A DNA stretch of 64,000 nucleotides from Methylobacterium sp. NMS14P. Lineage in GTDB: Bacteria > Pseudomonadota > Alphaproteobacteria > Rhizobiales > Beijerinckiaceae. The position numbers and the translations under genes are program-made. The stretch lies in the NCBI RefSeq assembly GCF_028583545.1, contig NZ_CP087106.1:6121001-6185000 (forward strand). The letters are read 5' to 3'. Below the pieces are notes generated by a model. That model made no database searches and was not told the origin of the DNA. It saw only the letters and a list, made by a program, of their open reading frames with translations. Below are positions 48,510 through 57,125 of the stretch, piece by piece; the stretch's first letter is position 1, and each line of letters begins with the position of its first letter.

Positions 48510-49328
48510 TCAGGTCACCTCGTCCGTGTGGACGTCGAACCGCGCGAGGTGGGCGTAGCCGAAATTCGTCGAGATGGCGCAGTCGGTGGCGTCGCGCCCG
48601 CGGGCCATGACGATGCGGCCGATGCGGGGCCGGTTGTGGCGGGCGTCGAACGTGTACCAGCGCGGCCCCTCGGGCCCCGCGAGGAAGACCTCGAACCACG
48701 CGGAGAAGTCCATCGGCGCCGGGTCCTTCGGCACGCCGATATCGCCCAGGTAGCCGGTGGCGTAGCGCGCCGGGATGTTCATGCACCGGCACAGGGTGAT
48801 CGCCAGATGCGCGAAGTCCCGGCACACGCCCTCGCGCTGCATGAAGGCGTCGTGCGCGCTCCGGGTGGCGTCGGCGCGCTGATAGTCGAAGCGGATCCGC
48901 TCGTGCGTGTAGTCGACGATCGCCTGCACGCGGGCCCAGCCCTCCGGGGTGCCGCCGAACAGGGACCACGCGGTCTGCGAGAGCTTGTCGGTATCGCAGT
49001 AGCGTGAGCCCAGGAGGAAGATCAGGACGTCGTCGGGCAGGTCCTGGACCGGGATCTGCCGCGCCTCCGGCACGACCGGGTCGGGCTGACCCGAATCCTG
49101 AACCGTGAAATCGGCCGCGATCGTCAGCTGGCCGGGCGGCGCGACGATGCGGTGGCAGATGTTGTCGAAGGCGTCGCGGTACTCGCGCGTCTCGAGCGGC
49201 GGATCGAACTCGATCGAGTGCGGGGTCAGCACGTCCCCGATCCGCGCGGGATGGACGCTCAGCATCAGGATCATCGGCGTCGGCTGCGACAGCGTGAAGG
49301 CGATATCGAAACCGGTCCTGATCTTCAT
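48510..49328 (-). CDS. Transglutaminase-like protein, DFSAWFE subtype
   Basis: A 272-residue protein with an N-terminal beta domain (about 1-110; MKIRTGFDIAFTLSQPTPMILML) and a transglutaminase-like core (about 130-255). The nucleophile cysteine is in REGVCRDFAHLAI and the acid lies in WYTFDARHNRPRIGR. The usual histidine site (HAW) reads SAW (MDFSAWFEVF), a change I recall as common in this subtype, so activity may use another residue or be absent. Start: ATG 49328. It pairs with a second transglutaminase-like gene just upstream (77 bases). Confidence 0.88.
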   Translation of the reverse strand: MKIRTGFDIAFTLSQPTPMILMLSVHPARIGDVLTPHSIEFDPPLETREYRDAFDNICHRIVAPPGQLTIAADFTVQDSGQPDPVVPEARQIPVQDLPDDVLIFLLGSRYCDTDKLSQTAWSLFGGTPEGWARVQAIVDYTHERIRFDYQRADATRSAHDAFMQREGVCRDFAHLAITLCRCMNIPARYATGYLGDIGVPKDPAPMDFSAWFEVFLAGPEGPRWYTFDARHNRPRIGRIVMARGRDATDCAISTNFGYAHLARFDVHTDEVT

Positions 49329-49405
49329 CGCGGCCACCTTGCTCTGTCGCCTTCCGCGCGGAGTCGCCACGCACGCTCGTTCCGGGTCCCGGTCCTCGAG
49401 GACAC

Positions 49406-50335
49406 TCAACGCGCCGGGGACGTGTGCGGCCCCTGCACGGTTCGGGCCGCCGGCCCGTCGGCGGGCAGCTCCACCACGTCGACGTCGACGCGCATGCCGA
49501 GATCGTCGCTGGCGAGGCCGAAGAAGGAGCCGTGCAGCGGCACGGCCTGCGCGGGGTCGCGGGTCACCGCCACGCGGATCAGGTCGCGATTGCCCACGAT
49601 GCCGTTGGTCGGGTCGAACTCGACCCAGCCGGCGCCCGGGAGGTAGACCTGCAGCCACGCGTGGGTGGAGCCGCCGCCGACGTGGCGCGCCCGGTCGTTC
49701 CGCGGGTTGTACAGGTATCCGGACACGAAGCGGGCGGCCATGCCGAGCGCCCGGACGCCCTCCATCATCAGCACCGCGAAGTCCCGGCAAGAGCCGAGCT
49801 TCGTGCGCAGGGTCGTCAGCGGGTCCTGCACGCCCTTCTCGGAACGGGCCAGGTAGGTGAAGTTCGCCCGCACGCTGCGCGTCATGGCGGCCAGCAGCTC
49901 CTGCGTCGGGACGCGGCCCTGGGGCGGCAGGAAGCTCCGCGCCCAGGCATCGACCTCGTGCCGCGGGTCCGGCCACTGCCGCTCGATGGAGCGGGCGAGG
50001 TCCGGCATGTCCTCGGCCCCGTAGCCGAACGGGTAGTGGGTCGCGTGCGGCGCCAGCGGGAAGACCGGCGCGTGCTCCGGGGTGTGGTCGAGGGTGATGC
50101 CGCAGTCGAAGGTCAGGGTCTCGGCACGCGTGTCGAAGGTCGCGACCGCCACGCAGTTGCCGAACACGTCGAACAGCCAGCGCAGCGACGCCGGTTCCGG
50201 CGCGATGTCGACGGTCGCCGCGATCAGCCGCTGATCGTAGCTGTCGCGCGGCCGGAACATGATCCGGTGCTCGCCGAAGGCGACCGGACGCCGGTAGCGG
50301 TAGACCGTACGATGGCGGACGGAGAGGATCGGCAA
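49406..50335 (-). CDS. Transglutaminase-like protein with complete triad
   Basis: A 309-residue protein: an N-terminal bacterial transglutaminase-like beta domain (about 1-85; SVRHRTVYRYRRPVAFGEHRIMFRPR) and a core with Cys in KLGSCRDFAVLMM, His in STHAWLQVYLPG and Asp in VEFDPTNGI. The triad is intact, so a thiol peptidase or transpeptidase activity is plausible. The start codon is TTG at 50335, with GGAG nine bases upstream. It lies 73 bases downstream of the NepR-receiver gene on the same strand and 77 bases upstream of the second transglutaminase. Confidence 0.9.
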   Translation of the reverse strand: MPILSVRHRTVYRYRRPVAFGEHRIMFRPRDSYDQRLIAATVDIAPEPASLRWLFDVFGNCVAVATFDTRAETLTFDCGITLDHTPEHAPVFPLAPHATHYPFGYGAEDMPDLARSIERQWPDPRHEVDAWARSFLPPQGRVPTQELLAAMTRSVRANFTYLARSEKGVQDPLTTLRTKLGSCRDFAVLMMEGVRALGMAARFVSGYLYNPRNDRARHVGGGSTHAWLQVYLPGAGWVEFDPTNGIVGNRDLIRVAVTRDPAQAVPLHGSFFGLASDDLGMRVDVDVVELPADGPAARTVQGPHTSPAR

Positions 50336-50408
50336 CTTCGCAGGCTCCGGGCTCGCGCCGACACGGTCACCGGCGATGCAAGGGCCGGGCGCGCCTGCGC
50401 GGTGCGCC

Positions 50409-51005
50409 TCAGACCACCGGCGGAGCCGGATCGGCGGCGGCGCGCTCGGCCTCGACGAGCACGTCGAGGGGGCGCCAGGGCTTGGCGATGAAGACGGCCT
50501 CGGTCGGCAGCTCGGGCCGCGGCAGGCCGTGGCCGGAGGTGATCACCAGCCGGGCGCGGGGCCACAGGGTCGCCACCGCGCGGGCGAGCTGGAGGCCGTC
50601 CATCTCACCGGCCAGCCGGACGTCGGCGAAGACCAGCGCGACGTCGCCGCCGCGCGCCTGAAGGACCGACAGGGCGGCCTCGGCGCTGTCGCAGCCGACC
50701 ACGTCGAGCTCGGTCTCCTCCAGCAGGGTCTCGGCTAGGGCGCGGATCTCGGGGTCGTCCTCGACGACGAGGGCGAGGCGCGGCGGATCGGCCTCGGCCG
50801 CCACGACATCCGGCCCGCTCCGGGCGATCGCGTCGCCCTCGCTCTGCCGGACGCGGCGGACCAGGGCGGCGAGGTGTTCCGGCAGGCCCTCGGTGACGAG
50901 ATTATCGTAGAACGACGCCAGTGTCTGACCGATCTGGTCGAGCGGAATACCCGGTGACAGCGTATCGGTGAGCGGCAGGGGTGCGCTCGTCTGGTGCTTT
51001 TTCAA
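50409..51005 (-). CDS. NepR-like domain fused to a response-regulator receiver
   Basis: A 198-residue protein. Residues about 22-52 (DQIGQTLASFYDNLVTEGLPEHLAALV) follow the NepR anti-sigma pattern IGxxLxxxYDxLxxExxPExxxxLL. Residues 76-190 are a receiver: acidic pair in VEDDPE, phospho-acceptor Asp128 (FADVRL), switch residue in TSGHG and Lys175 (IAKPW). In the general stress response, NepR binds EcfG and is removed by phospho-PhyR; here both functions sit in one chain. Start: TTG 51005 with GGGGGAG five bases before. Adjacent transglutaminase genes give no functional clue. Confidence 0.8.
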   Translation of the reverse strand: MKKHQTSAPLPLTDTLSPGIPLDQIGQTLASFYDNLVTEGLPEHLAALVRRVRQSEGDAIARSGPDVVAAEADPPRLALVVEDDPEIRALAETLLEETELDVVGCDSAEAALSVLQARGGDVALVFADVRLAGEMDGLQLARAVATLWPRARLVITSGHGLPRPELPTEAVFIAKPWRPLDVLVEAERAAADPAPPVV

Positions 51006-51125
51006 GGACTCCCCCCGAAGTCGACTTCCGCGCCGCTCGAGGACGCGGCGCTCACAGGAGGAAAGTCGGCAATCCGCCGCTGGTTGCGCCGGGCGCTCGG
51101 AATCCCGTCCGGCGTCACAGAGCCG

Positions 51126-52292
51126 TTACTGCGTGGCGAGGCCGGCTTCGGCGTCGGCATACGCCATGATCCCGGAGACTGCGCGGACGTTCTGGTAGCG
51201 CGTCCCGCGGGTGCTCATCATCGCCTCGAACTTCTCGTGCACCTGCGCGACCGACAGGCTCAGGGGCTTGCGGTGGCGGCCGCGCCCGACGAAGCGCCCG
51301 GCGGCGAAGAAGATCGAGCGGTTGGCGCGGGCCGGGCCCGGCAGCAGGGTCGCCGCGGCGGCGGCCGGCTTGTTCACGACGTTGGTGAGGAACTCCTGGG
51401 CATCGTCCGGCCCGAGGAAGTGGGCGAGGTAGACCTCGCCGAGGGTCAGCTCGCGGCCGATGCGCAGGGCGATGCGGGCCGCGTCACGCTTCAGCATCTC
51501 GCCGGCCATCAGGGCCGACAGGTACGGGTCGCGGCGCAGTTCCAGAACCCGGGCGCGCTCCGCCGGGTCGGTGATCACCGGCCGGTCGTTGGCGTCGGAC
51601 GTGATCAGCGCGGCGTCCTTCTCCAGCCCGTACTTGGCGCCGAAGTCGCGCACCACGCCGAGCCAGGTCCGCTCGATGAACTGGTAGAGGCCCGTCGCCG
51701 AGGAGGTCTTGGCCTGGACCGCCGTGACGAAGCTGGATTCCTTGTCGGCCACCGCCATCAGGAGCACCGGATCGGTCTGGACGGCCTGGGCCGCCCGGAC
51801 GATCGTCTGAACGAGGTGGCGCCGGATCTTCATCGGGCCGAATTCGAGGATGTCGTTCGGGTCGCCGACGGCGCTCTCGGACAGCAGGAAGTCGTACGAC
51901 ACCCGGTCGACCGTGTTGGAGCCGAGCTCGGTGTCGAGGTCGTGCACCGCGGCGAAGCTGGCGGCGGCGCGCAGCGGCGTCTGATCGAGCGGCGTGCTGA
52001 GGGCGACGGTGTGGATCCGCGGGCGCGGCATCGGGATCTCGGTGGCGGCCTCCGCCACCGACACGGCGGGCGACAGGCCGACCTTGGCGAGGTCCACGCC
52101 CGATCCGATCAGCGCGGCGCTGAGCCCGCCGGCGATCATCGAGACGGTGAGCAGCGAGCGGAACAGCGCGGGGCGGCTGCCATGGGCACGGCCCAGCATG
52201 GGCTGCGCGGCGATCACGTCGGCGCGGCCCGAGCCGAAATGGCCCTGCTTACCGGTGATGGTCCTCGGCGATCCGACCGTGCGGCCCTGCAT
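51126..52292 (-). CDS. Lytic transglycosylase (SLT domain), membrane-anchored or secreted
   Basis: A 388-residue protein. The N terminus is cytoplasmic and basic, then a hydrophobic segment (LLTVSMIAGGLSAALIGSGV, about 48-70) that acts as anchor or signal. The C-terminal catalytic region (about 180-280) carries an SLT-type motif: the catalytic glutamate in VADKESSFVTAVQ, and the SSATGLYQFIERTWLGVV segment that follows. It would cleave peptidoglycan glycan strands. Start: ATG 52292 (MQGRTVG), with the frame seven codons longer. It lies divergently opposite alaS and convergently with nothing close. Confidence 0.87.
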   Translation of the reverse strand: MQGRTVGSPRTITGKQGHFGSGRADVIAAQPMLGRAHGSRPALFRSLLTVSMIAGGLSAALIGSGVDLAKVGLSPAVSVAEAATEIPMPRPRIHTVALSTPLDQTPLRAAASFAAVHDLDTELGSNTVDRVSYDFLLSESAVGDPNDILEFGPMKIRRHLVQTIVRAAQAVQTDPVLLMAVADKESSFVTAVQAKTSSATGLYQFIERTWLGVVRDFGAKYGLEKDAALITSDANDRPVITDPAERARVLELRRDPYLSALMAGEMLKRDAARIALRIGRELTLGEVYLAHFLGPDDAQEFLTNVVNKPAAAAATLLPGPARANRSIFFAAGRFVGRGRHRKPLSLSVAQVHEKFEAMMSTRGTRYQNVRAVSGIMAYADAEAGLATQ

Positions 52293-52521
52293 CGTTATCC
52301 CGACTCTCCACACGCCGTTGTGGCGCTACGGACTCACCATCGCTTGACAGATGTGGCGACAACACGGCCGCGCTTGTGGCCGAGTTGCGGCGTCCCGAGG
52401 AGATTTCGGGGCAGGCCGCCCGTGACTCGCGCGGCATCCCTCCTTAAGAGGGCGCCATGCGGGCGCCGGGCGGATGACGCGCGGCCGCCCTTTCCCGTCC
52501 GTACTGCCAGAGTCAGCCCCG

Positions 52522-55200
52522 ATGAGCGGCGTCAACGAGATCCGGTCGACCTTCCTCGACTACTTCGCCAAGGCGGGCCACGAGGTCGTGCCCTCCTCGA
52601 GCCTCGTGCCGAAGAACGACCCGACGCTGATGTTCACGAACGCCGGCATGGTGCAGTTCAAGAACGTCTTCACCGGGATGGAGAAGCGCGCCTACGACCG
52701 GGCGACGACGGCGCAGAAATGCGTGCGGGCCGGCGGCAAGCACAACGACCTCGACAATGTCGGGTACACGGCGCGCCACCACACGTTCTTCGAGATGCTC
52801 GGCAACTTCTCGTTCGGCGACTACTTCAAGGACCGGGCGATCGAGCTGGCCTGGACGCTGATCACCAAGGAGTTCGGCCTCAAGCCCGACAAGCTCCTCG
52901 TCACCGTCTACGCCGACGACGACGAGGCCGCCGGCCTGTGGAAGAAGATCGCCGGCTTCTCCGACGACAAGATCATCCGGATCGGGACCTCCGACAATTT
53001 CTGGCAGATGGGCGATACCGGCCCCTGCGGCCCCTGCTCGGAGATCTTCATCGACCAGGGCCCCGCGCTGCAGGGCGGCCCGCCCGGCTCCCCGGACGAG
53101 GACGGCGACCGCTTCCTCGAGTTCTGGAACCTCGTGTTCATGCAGTACGAGCAGCTGGAGCCGGGCGTCCGGAACCCGCTGCCGCGGCCGTCGATCGACA
53201 CCGGCATGGGCCTGGAGCGCATGGCGGCGATCCTCCAGGGCGTCCACTCGAACTACGACACCGACCTGTTCCGCGCCCTGATCGACGCCGTGGCCCACGC
53301 GGTCTCGCGCGCGCCGGAGCCGGCCACGATGGCGTCCTACCGGGTGATCGCCGACCACCTGCGGGCGGCCTCCTTCCTGGTGGCCGACGGCGTGCTGCCG
53401 GGCAACGAGGGCCGCGGCTACGTGCTGCGCCGGATCATGCGCCGGGCCATGCGCCACGCCGAGATCCTGGGGGCCCGCGAACCCACCATGTTCCGCCTCG
53501 TGCCGACCCTCGTGCGCGAGATGGGCCAGGCCTACCCGGAGCTGATGCGGGCCGAGAGCCTGATCGCCGAGACCCTGAAGCTGGAGGAGAGCCGCTTCCG
53601 CCGCACCCTGGAGCGGGGCCTGTCGATCCTCGACGCCGAGAGCCGCGAGCTCAAGGAAGGTGACAAGCTCTCCGGCGACACCGCCTTCACCCTCTACGAC
53701 ACCTACGGCTTCCCCCTCGACCTGACGCAGGACGCCCTCAAGGCCCGCGGCATCGGCGTGGATACGGACGCCTTCGCGGCCGCGATGCAGCGCCAGAAGC
53801 AGGCGGCCCGCGAGGCCTGGAAGGGCTCGGGCGAGGCGGCCACCGAGACGGTGTGGTTCGGCCTGCGCGAGCGCGTCGGCGCCACCGAGTTCCTGGGCTA
53901 CGAGACCGAGACCGCCGAGGGCATCGTGACCGCGCTCCTGCGCGACGGCGCCGAGGTGAACACCCTCGAGGCGGGCCAGACCGGCCTCGTGCTCGTCAAC
54001 CAGACGCCGTTCTACGGGGAGTCGGGCGGCCAGGTCGGCGATACCGGCCTGATCCTGGCGCCGGGCGTTCGGGCGCGGGTGACCGACACCCAGAAGAAGC
54101 TCGGCGACGTGTTCGTCCACCACGTGACCGTGGAGGAGGGGACGGTGAGCCTCGACCAGCCGGTCGAGCTCAAGGTCGACAACGCCCGCCGGAAGGCGAT
54201 CCGGGCCAACCACTCGGCCACCCATCTGCTCCACGAGGCCCTGCGGCAGGTGCTCGGCGACCACGTCGCCCAGAAGGGCTCGCTGGTCAGCCCCGAGCGT
54301 CTGCGCTTCGACATCAGCCATCCGAAGCCGATCGAGGCCGACGAACTCGCCCGCGTCGAGGACATCGCCAACGCGGTGCTGCTCCAGAACGCGCCCGTCG
54401 TGACCAAGCTGATGGCGGTGGACGACGCCATCGCGTCGGGCGCCCGGGCGCTGTTCGGCGAGAAGTACGGCGACGAGGTCCGGGTGGTCTCCATGGGCCT
54501 GCCGGTCGACGACGCGACCGGCCCAGGGAAGCCGAAGAGCTTCTCCGTCGAGCTCTGCGGCGGCACCCACGCCGCGCGCACCGGCGACATCGGGGCGATC
54601 ACCGTCGTGGCGGAGAGCGCGGTGGGCGCGGGCGTGCGCCGGATCGAGGCGCTGACGGCCGACGCGGCGCGCCGCCACCGGGCCGAGGAGGCCCGGACGC
54701 TGGCCGCGCTCGCCGGCATCCTGAAGGCGCCGGTCTCGGAAGCGCCCGACCGCCTGACCGCGCTGATGGAGGACCGGCGGCGCCTGGAGCGCGAGCTGGC
54801 CGAGACCCGCCGCAAGCTCGCGATGGGCGGCGAGGGCGGCCCGGGCACGGGCGCGCAGCAGACCGAGATCGGCGGGGTGGCCTTCCGCCGCTCCGTCATC
54901 GAGGGGCTCGACATGCGCGACCTCAAGCCGATCGTCGACGAGGAGAAGAAGCGCCTGGGCTCCGGCATCGTGGCGGTGGTCGGCGTCGGACCGGACGGCA
55001 AGGCGGGTCTGGTGGTCGGCGTCACCGACGATCTGACCGAGCGCTACGACGCGGTCGGGCTGGTCCGGGCCGGCGCCGGCGCGCTCGGCGGGAAGGGCGG
55101 CGGCGGCCGCCGCGACATGGCGCAGGCCGGCGGCCCGAACGGGGCCGGGGCGGAGGCCGCCCTCGACGCCGTCGCGCAGGCCCTCACCGAGGCCGCCTGA
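52522..55200 (+). CDS. alaS: Alanyl-tRNA synthetase
   Basis: Class II synthetase of 892 residues that charges tRNA-Ala, with an editing domain. The catalytic core (about 1-240) starts [24 protein letters not shown] and contains [19 protein letters not shown]. The editing domain has [13 protein letters not shown] and [13 protein letters not shown], the HxxxH and CxxxH zinc-binding motifs. The C-terminal oligomerisation region is intact and ends AQALTEAA. Start: ATG 52522 (MSGVNEIRS); the frame is open 16 codons further. It is a stand-alone gene here. Confidence 0.97.
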   Translation: MSGVNEIRSTFLDYFAKAGHEVVPSSSLVPKNDPTLMFTNAGMVQFKNVFTGMEKRAYDRATTAQKCVRAGGKHNDLDNVGYTARHHTFFEMLGNFSFGDYFKDRAIELAWTLITKEFGLKPDKLLVTVYADDDEAAGLWKKIAGFSDDKIIRIGTSDNFWQMGDTGPCGPCSEIFIDQGPALQGGPPGSPDEDGDRFLEFWNLVFMQYEQLEPGVRNPLPRPSIDTGMGLERMAAILQGVHSNYDTDLFRALIDAVAHAVSRAPEPATMASYRVIADHLRAASFLVADGVLPGNEGRGYVLRRIMRRAMRHAEILGAREPTMFRLVPTLVREMGQAYPELMRAESLIAETLKLEESRFRRTLERGLSILDAESRELKEGDKLSGDTAFTLYDTYGFPLDLTQDALKARGIGVDTDAFAAAMQRQKQAAREAWKGSGEAATETVWFGLRERVGATEFLGYETETAEGIVTALLRDGAEVNTLEAGQTGLVLVNQTPFYGESGGQVGDTGLILAPGVRARVTDTQKKLGDVFVHHVTVEEGTVSLDQPVELKVDNARRKAIRANHSATHLLHEALRQVLGDHVAQKGSLVSPERLRFDISHPKPIEADELARVEDIANAVLLQNAPVVTKLMAVDDAIASGARALFGEKYGDEVRVVSMGLPVDDATGPGKPKSFSVELCGGTHAARTGDIGAITVVAESAVGAGVRRIEALTADAARRHRAEEARTLAALAGILKAPVSEAPDRLTALMEDRRRLERELAETRRKLAMGGEGGPGTGAQQTEIGGVAFRRSVIEGLDMRDLKPIVDEEKKRLGSGIVAVVGVGPDGKAGLVVGVTDDLTERYDAVGLVRAGAGALGGKGGGGRRDMAQAGGPNGAGAEAALDAVAQALTEAA

Positions 55201-55368
55201 GACGCGCCGAGACGCGGACAGGCCGCACCGTCGCCGGTGCGGGCCGAGCGTGCTCCGCGGGATCTGTGCGGTCTCGCCGGACTCGCGTATCGTCCCCGCC
55301 GAGGAGCCCCGTGCCGCTCAAGTTACGGCGGATCGCGCCTGATCATCCGGCGCGATCGTGGGCGAGAG

Positions 55369-55638
55369 TCACCGACTGCCGCCCCCGCCACTGCCCTGCG
55401 GCGCGACCCGCGACGGCTGGTTGGCATTGCCCGCCGCCGCCGAGTTGTTGGAGATCGTGTCGGCGGGCCGTCCGGTGGGGGAATAGGTCACCGCGGCATC
55501 GTTCCCGGTCGTGTCGCTCTGCTGGCTCACGACGCCCGGCACGCCGGGCGCCGGGCCGCCGGGCCGGGTCTCGACCTGGGCGCTCACCGGCGCGACGGTG
55601 GTGAGGGCGAGGAGGCCGGCGAGTAGTGTCCGAGTCAT
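55369..55638 (-). CDS. Small secreted Gly/Ser-rich protein
   Basis: An 89-residue protein with a signal peptide (LLAGLLALTTVAPVSAQ, cleavage near residue 20). The mature part is low-complexity: PGGPAPGVPGVV then QQSDTTGNDAAVTYSPTG and a Ser/Gly tail (GSGGGGSR). No domain is recognised. The start ATG 55638 is plausible. It is one of three short exported proteins in a row on the minus strand (55.4-56.8 kb), spaced 104-36 bases, possibly a single transcript. Confidence 0.6.
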   Translation of the reverse strand: MTRTLLAGLLALTTVAPVSAQVETRPGGPAPGVPGVVSQQSDTTGNDAAVTYSPTGRPADTISNNSAAAGNANQPSRVAPQGSGGGGSR

Positions 55639-55742
55639 GAGAATCCTTGTCGGTTGCAGACCCGGGCAACCTCAGGCGCGCGCGTTCGATCCCGCGCTGT
55701 TCCGACGCGGCCGCGAGGCCGGACGGATGGCGAGGCCGAAGC

Positions 55743-56153
55743 CTACTTCACGCGCGTCCAGGTCTGCCGCTTGCAGAACACGCTCATGACGCAGCCGGAA
55801 ACCTCGAGCGCGTCGGGCCCCGTGAGCTTCAGCGAGCCGGAATAGGTCTTGCCGTCGTTCGGGTTGTACAGGGAGCCCGAGAAGCCGCCGCCTTCGGGCT
55901 GGCGCGCGTCGAGGATCTGGACGCCGACGACGCTGCGGCCGCGCAGGGCCGGGTCCGGGTTCTTCGCGTCGAGCCCCTTCCCGGGCGCGCTGATGATCGT
56001 GCCGCAATAGCCGCCGCCGCAGGGCGCGACGCGGACCCGGGAGCTGCCCGTCTCCGTCAACCACACGCCGGCCGGGTCGGCCGCCAGGGCCGGTCCGCAG
56101 GCCGCGCCCGTCGCGAGCAGAGCCAGAATCGTGCGACGAAGCCTCGAACCCAT
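55743..56153 (-). CDS. DUF2147 secreted protein
   Basis: A 136-residue protein with a signal peptide (ILALLATGAACGPALA, cleavage near residue 25). The mature part begins ADPAGVWLTETGSSRVRV, then CGGGYCGTII, and has the FCKRQTWTRV end. This is the DUF2147 pattern (GVW..., YCGTI... and a beta-rich core). It is exported; the function is unknown. Start: ATG 56153, with GGGAGGAACAGGA directly upstream. It follows the chorismate-lyase-like gene by 35 bases on the same strand. Confidence 0.85.
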   Translation of the reverse strand: MGSRLRRTILALLATGAACGPALAADPAGVWLTETGSSRVRVAPCGGGYCGTIISAPGKGLDAKNPDPALRGRSVVGVQILDARQPEGGGFSGSLYNPNDGKTYSGSLKLTGPDALEVSGCVMSVFCKRQTWTRVK

Positions 56154-56188
56154 TCCTGTTCCTCCCAACCGAGAACGCGGCCGGGTTC

Positions 56189-56809
56189 TTACCGCGATGC
56201 CTGCGGCAGCGCACCGCCCAGATACGTCTCGACGACCTCGCAGAACGGCTGCCCCGCACCGGTCGACAGCACGGCGTCGATCTCGAAGAGCGGGTCGTTC
56301 GGTCCGGGGACGGCGCTCTGGACCGGGGCGCGCACCTCGACGGTGTTGCGCACCGGCGCGAGCGGGCGGACGACCCGGCCGAACGGCGTGCGGGTGCTGT
56401 CCAGCGTCGCGTTCATCTCCGGCGTGAGGCGGGCCGGCACGTACCAGTTGTCCGCCTCGGACAGGACGCGGTCCCCGCAGGCGAGGCGGACCCGGCGGTA
56501 GCGGACCGGCTCGTCCGGGCCGATCGCCAGGCGCGCGCGCTGCGCGGCCGTCAGCGGCTTGTCGGCGACGGACACGCGCTCCGCCACGAGGTGCGGATCC
56601 CCGGCGAGCTTGTAGTCGGCGCACCAGCTCTCGAGAGCGAAGGTTGCGCTGTGCGCCGCCAGGATGCGGCTGCGCAGCGAGGCGATGAGCGCCTGCGGTC
56701 CCTCGGCGGGTGACGGCGCATCGGCCGGCTTCGGCGCAACGGCGGCATCGCGTGCCCGGGCCGGCGATCCGGTCACCGCGACCGATCCCAGCAGCACCGC
56801 GAGGGCCAT
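56189..56809 (-). CDS. Exported protein with chorismate-lyase-like region
   Basis: A 206-residue protein with a hydrophobic leader (ALAVLLGSVAVTGSPARA), then a segment (about 75-200) resembling the UbiC/UTRA fold: RVSVADKPLTAAQRARLAIGP, VRYRRVRLACGDRVLSEADNWYVP and FGRVVRPL. UbiC is cytosolic, so an exported copy would be unusual; these may share a fold with no chorismate activity. Start: ATG 56809; the frame is open 42 codons further but without a good start. It is the first of a cluster of secreted proteins. Confidence 0.6.
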   Translation of the reverse strand: MALAVLLGSVAVTGSPARARDAAVAPKPADAPSPAEGPQALIASLRSRILAAHSATFALESWCADYKLAGDPHLVAERVSVADKPLTAAQRARLAIGPDEPVRYRRVRLACGDRVLSEADNWYVPARLTPEMNATLDSTRTPFGRVVRPLAPVRNTVEVRAPVQSAVPGPNDPLFEIDAVLSTGAGQPFCEVVETYLGGALPQASR

Positions 56810-57125
56810 GGGCGGCAGGCGGAACCCCGCTGCGGGCCTCGTGCGCCGCGGGTCCTCGCGCGTTGATCGATCCCGCGCCAGTAGCGGCACAATGCGGACG
56901 GCATGGCGGAAAGACTTCCCGGTGTGCCACAGCATCTCGGGCCATATCCTCGCAGCTGAACCACCAGATCTTCGCCAAGTGCCGCAGCATCGAGGCCCGG
57001 CAGAGCGCGCCGACCGGGCCGCTTCCCGGCCGAGTCGGCGACGCGGGGCGAGATCTAGACAAGACGCGGCGATCCGTCGAGCCGGCCGCGCGACGGGCCG
57101 ACCGAATCCGGGCCCGACGCGGCAC

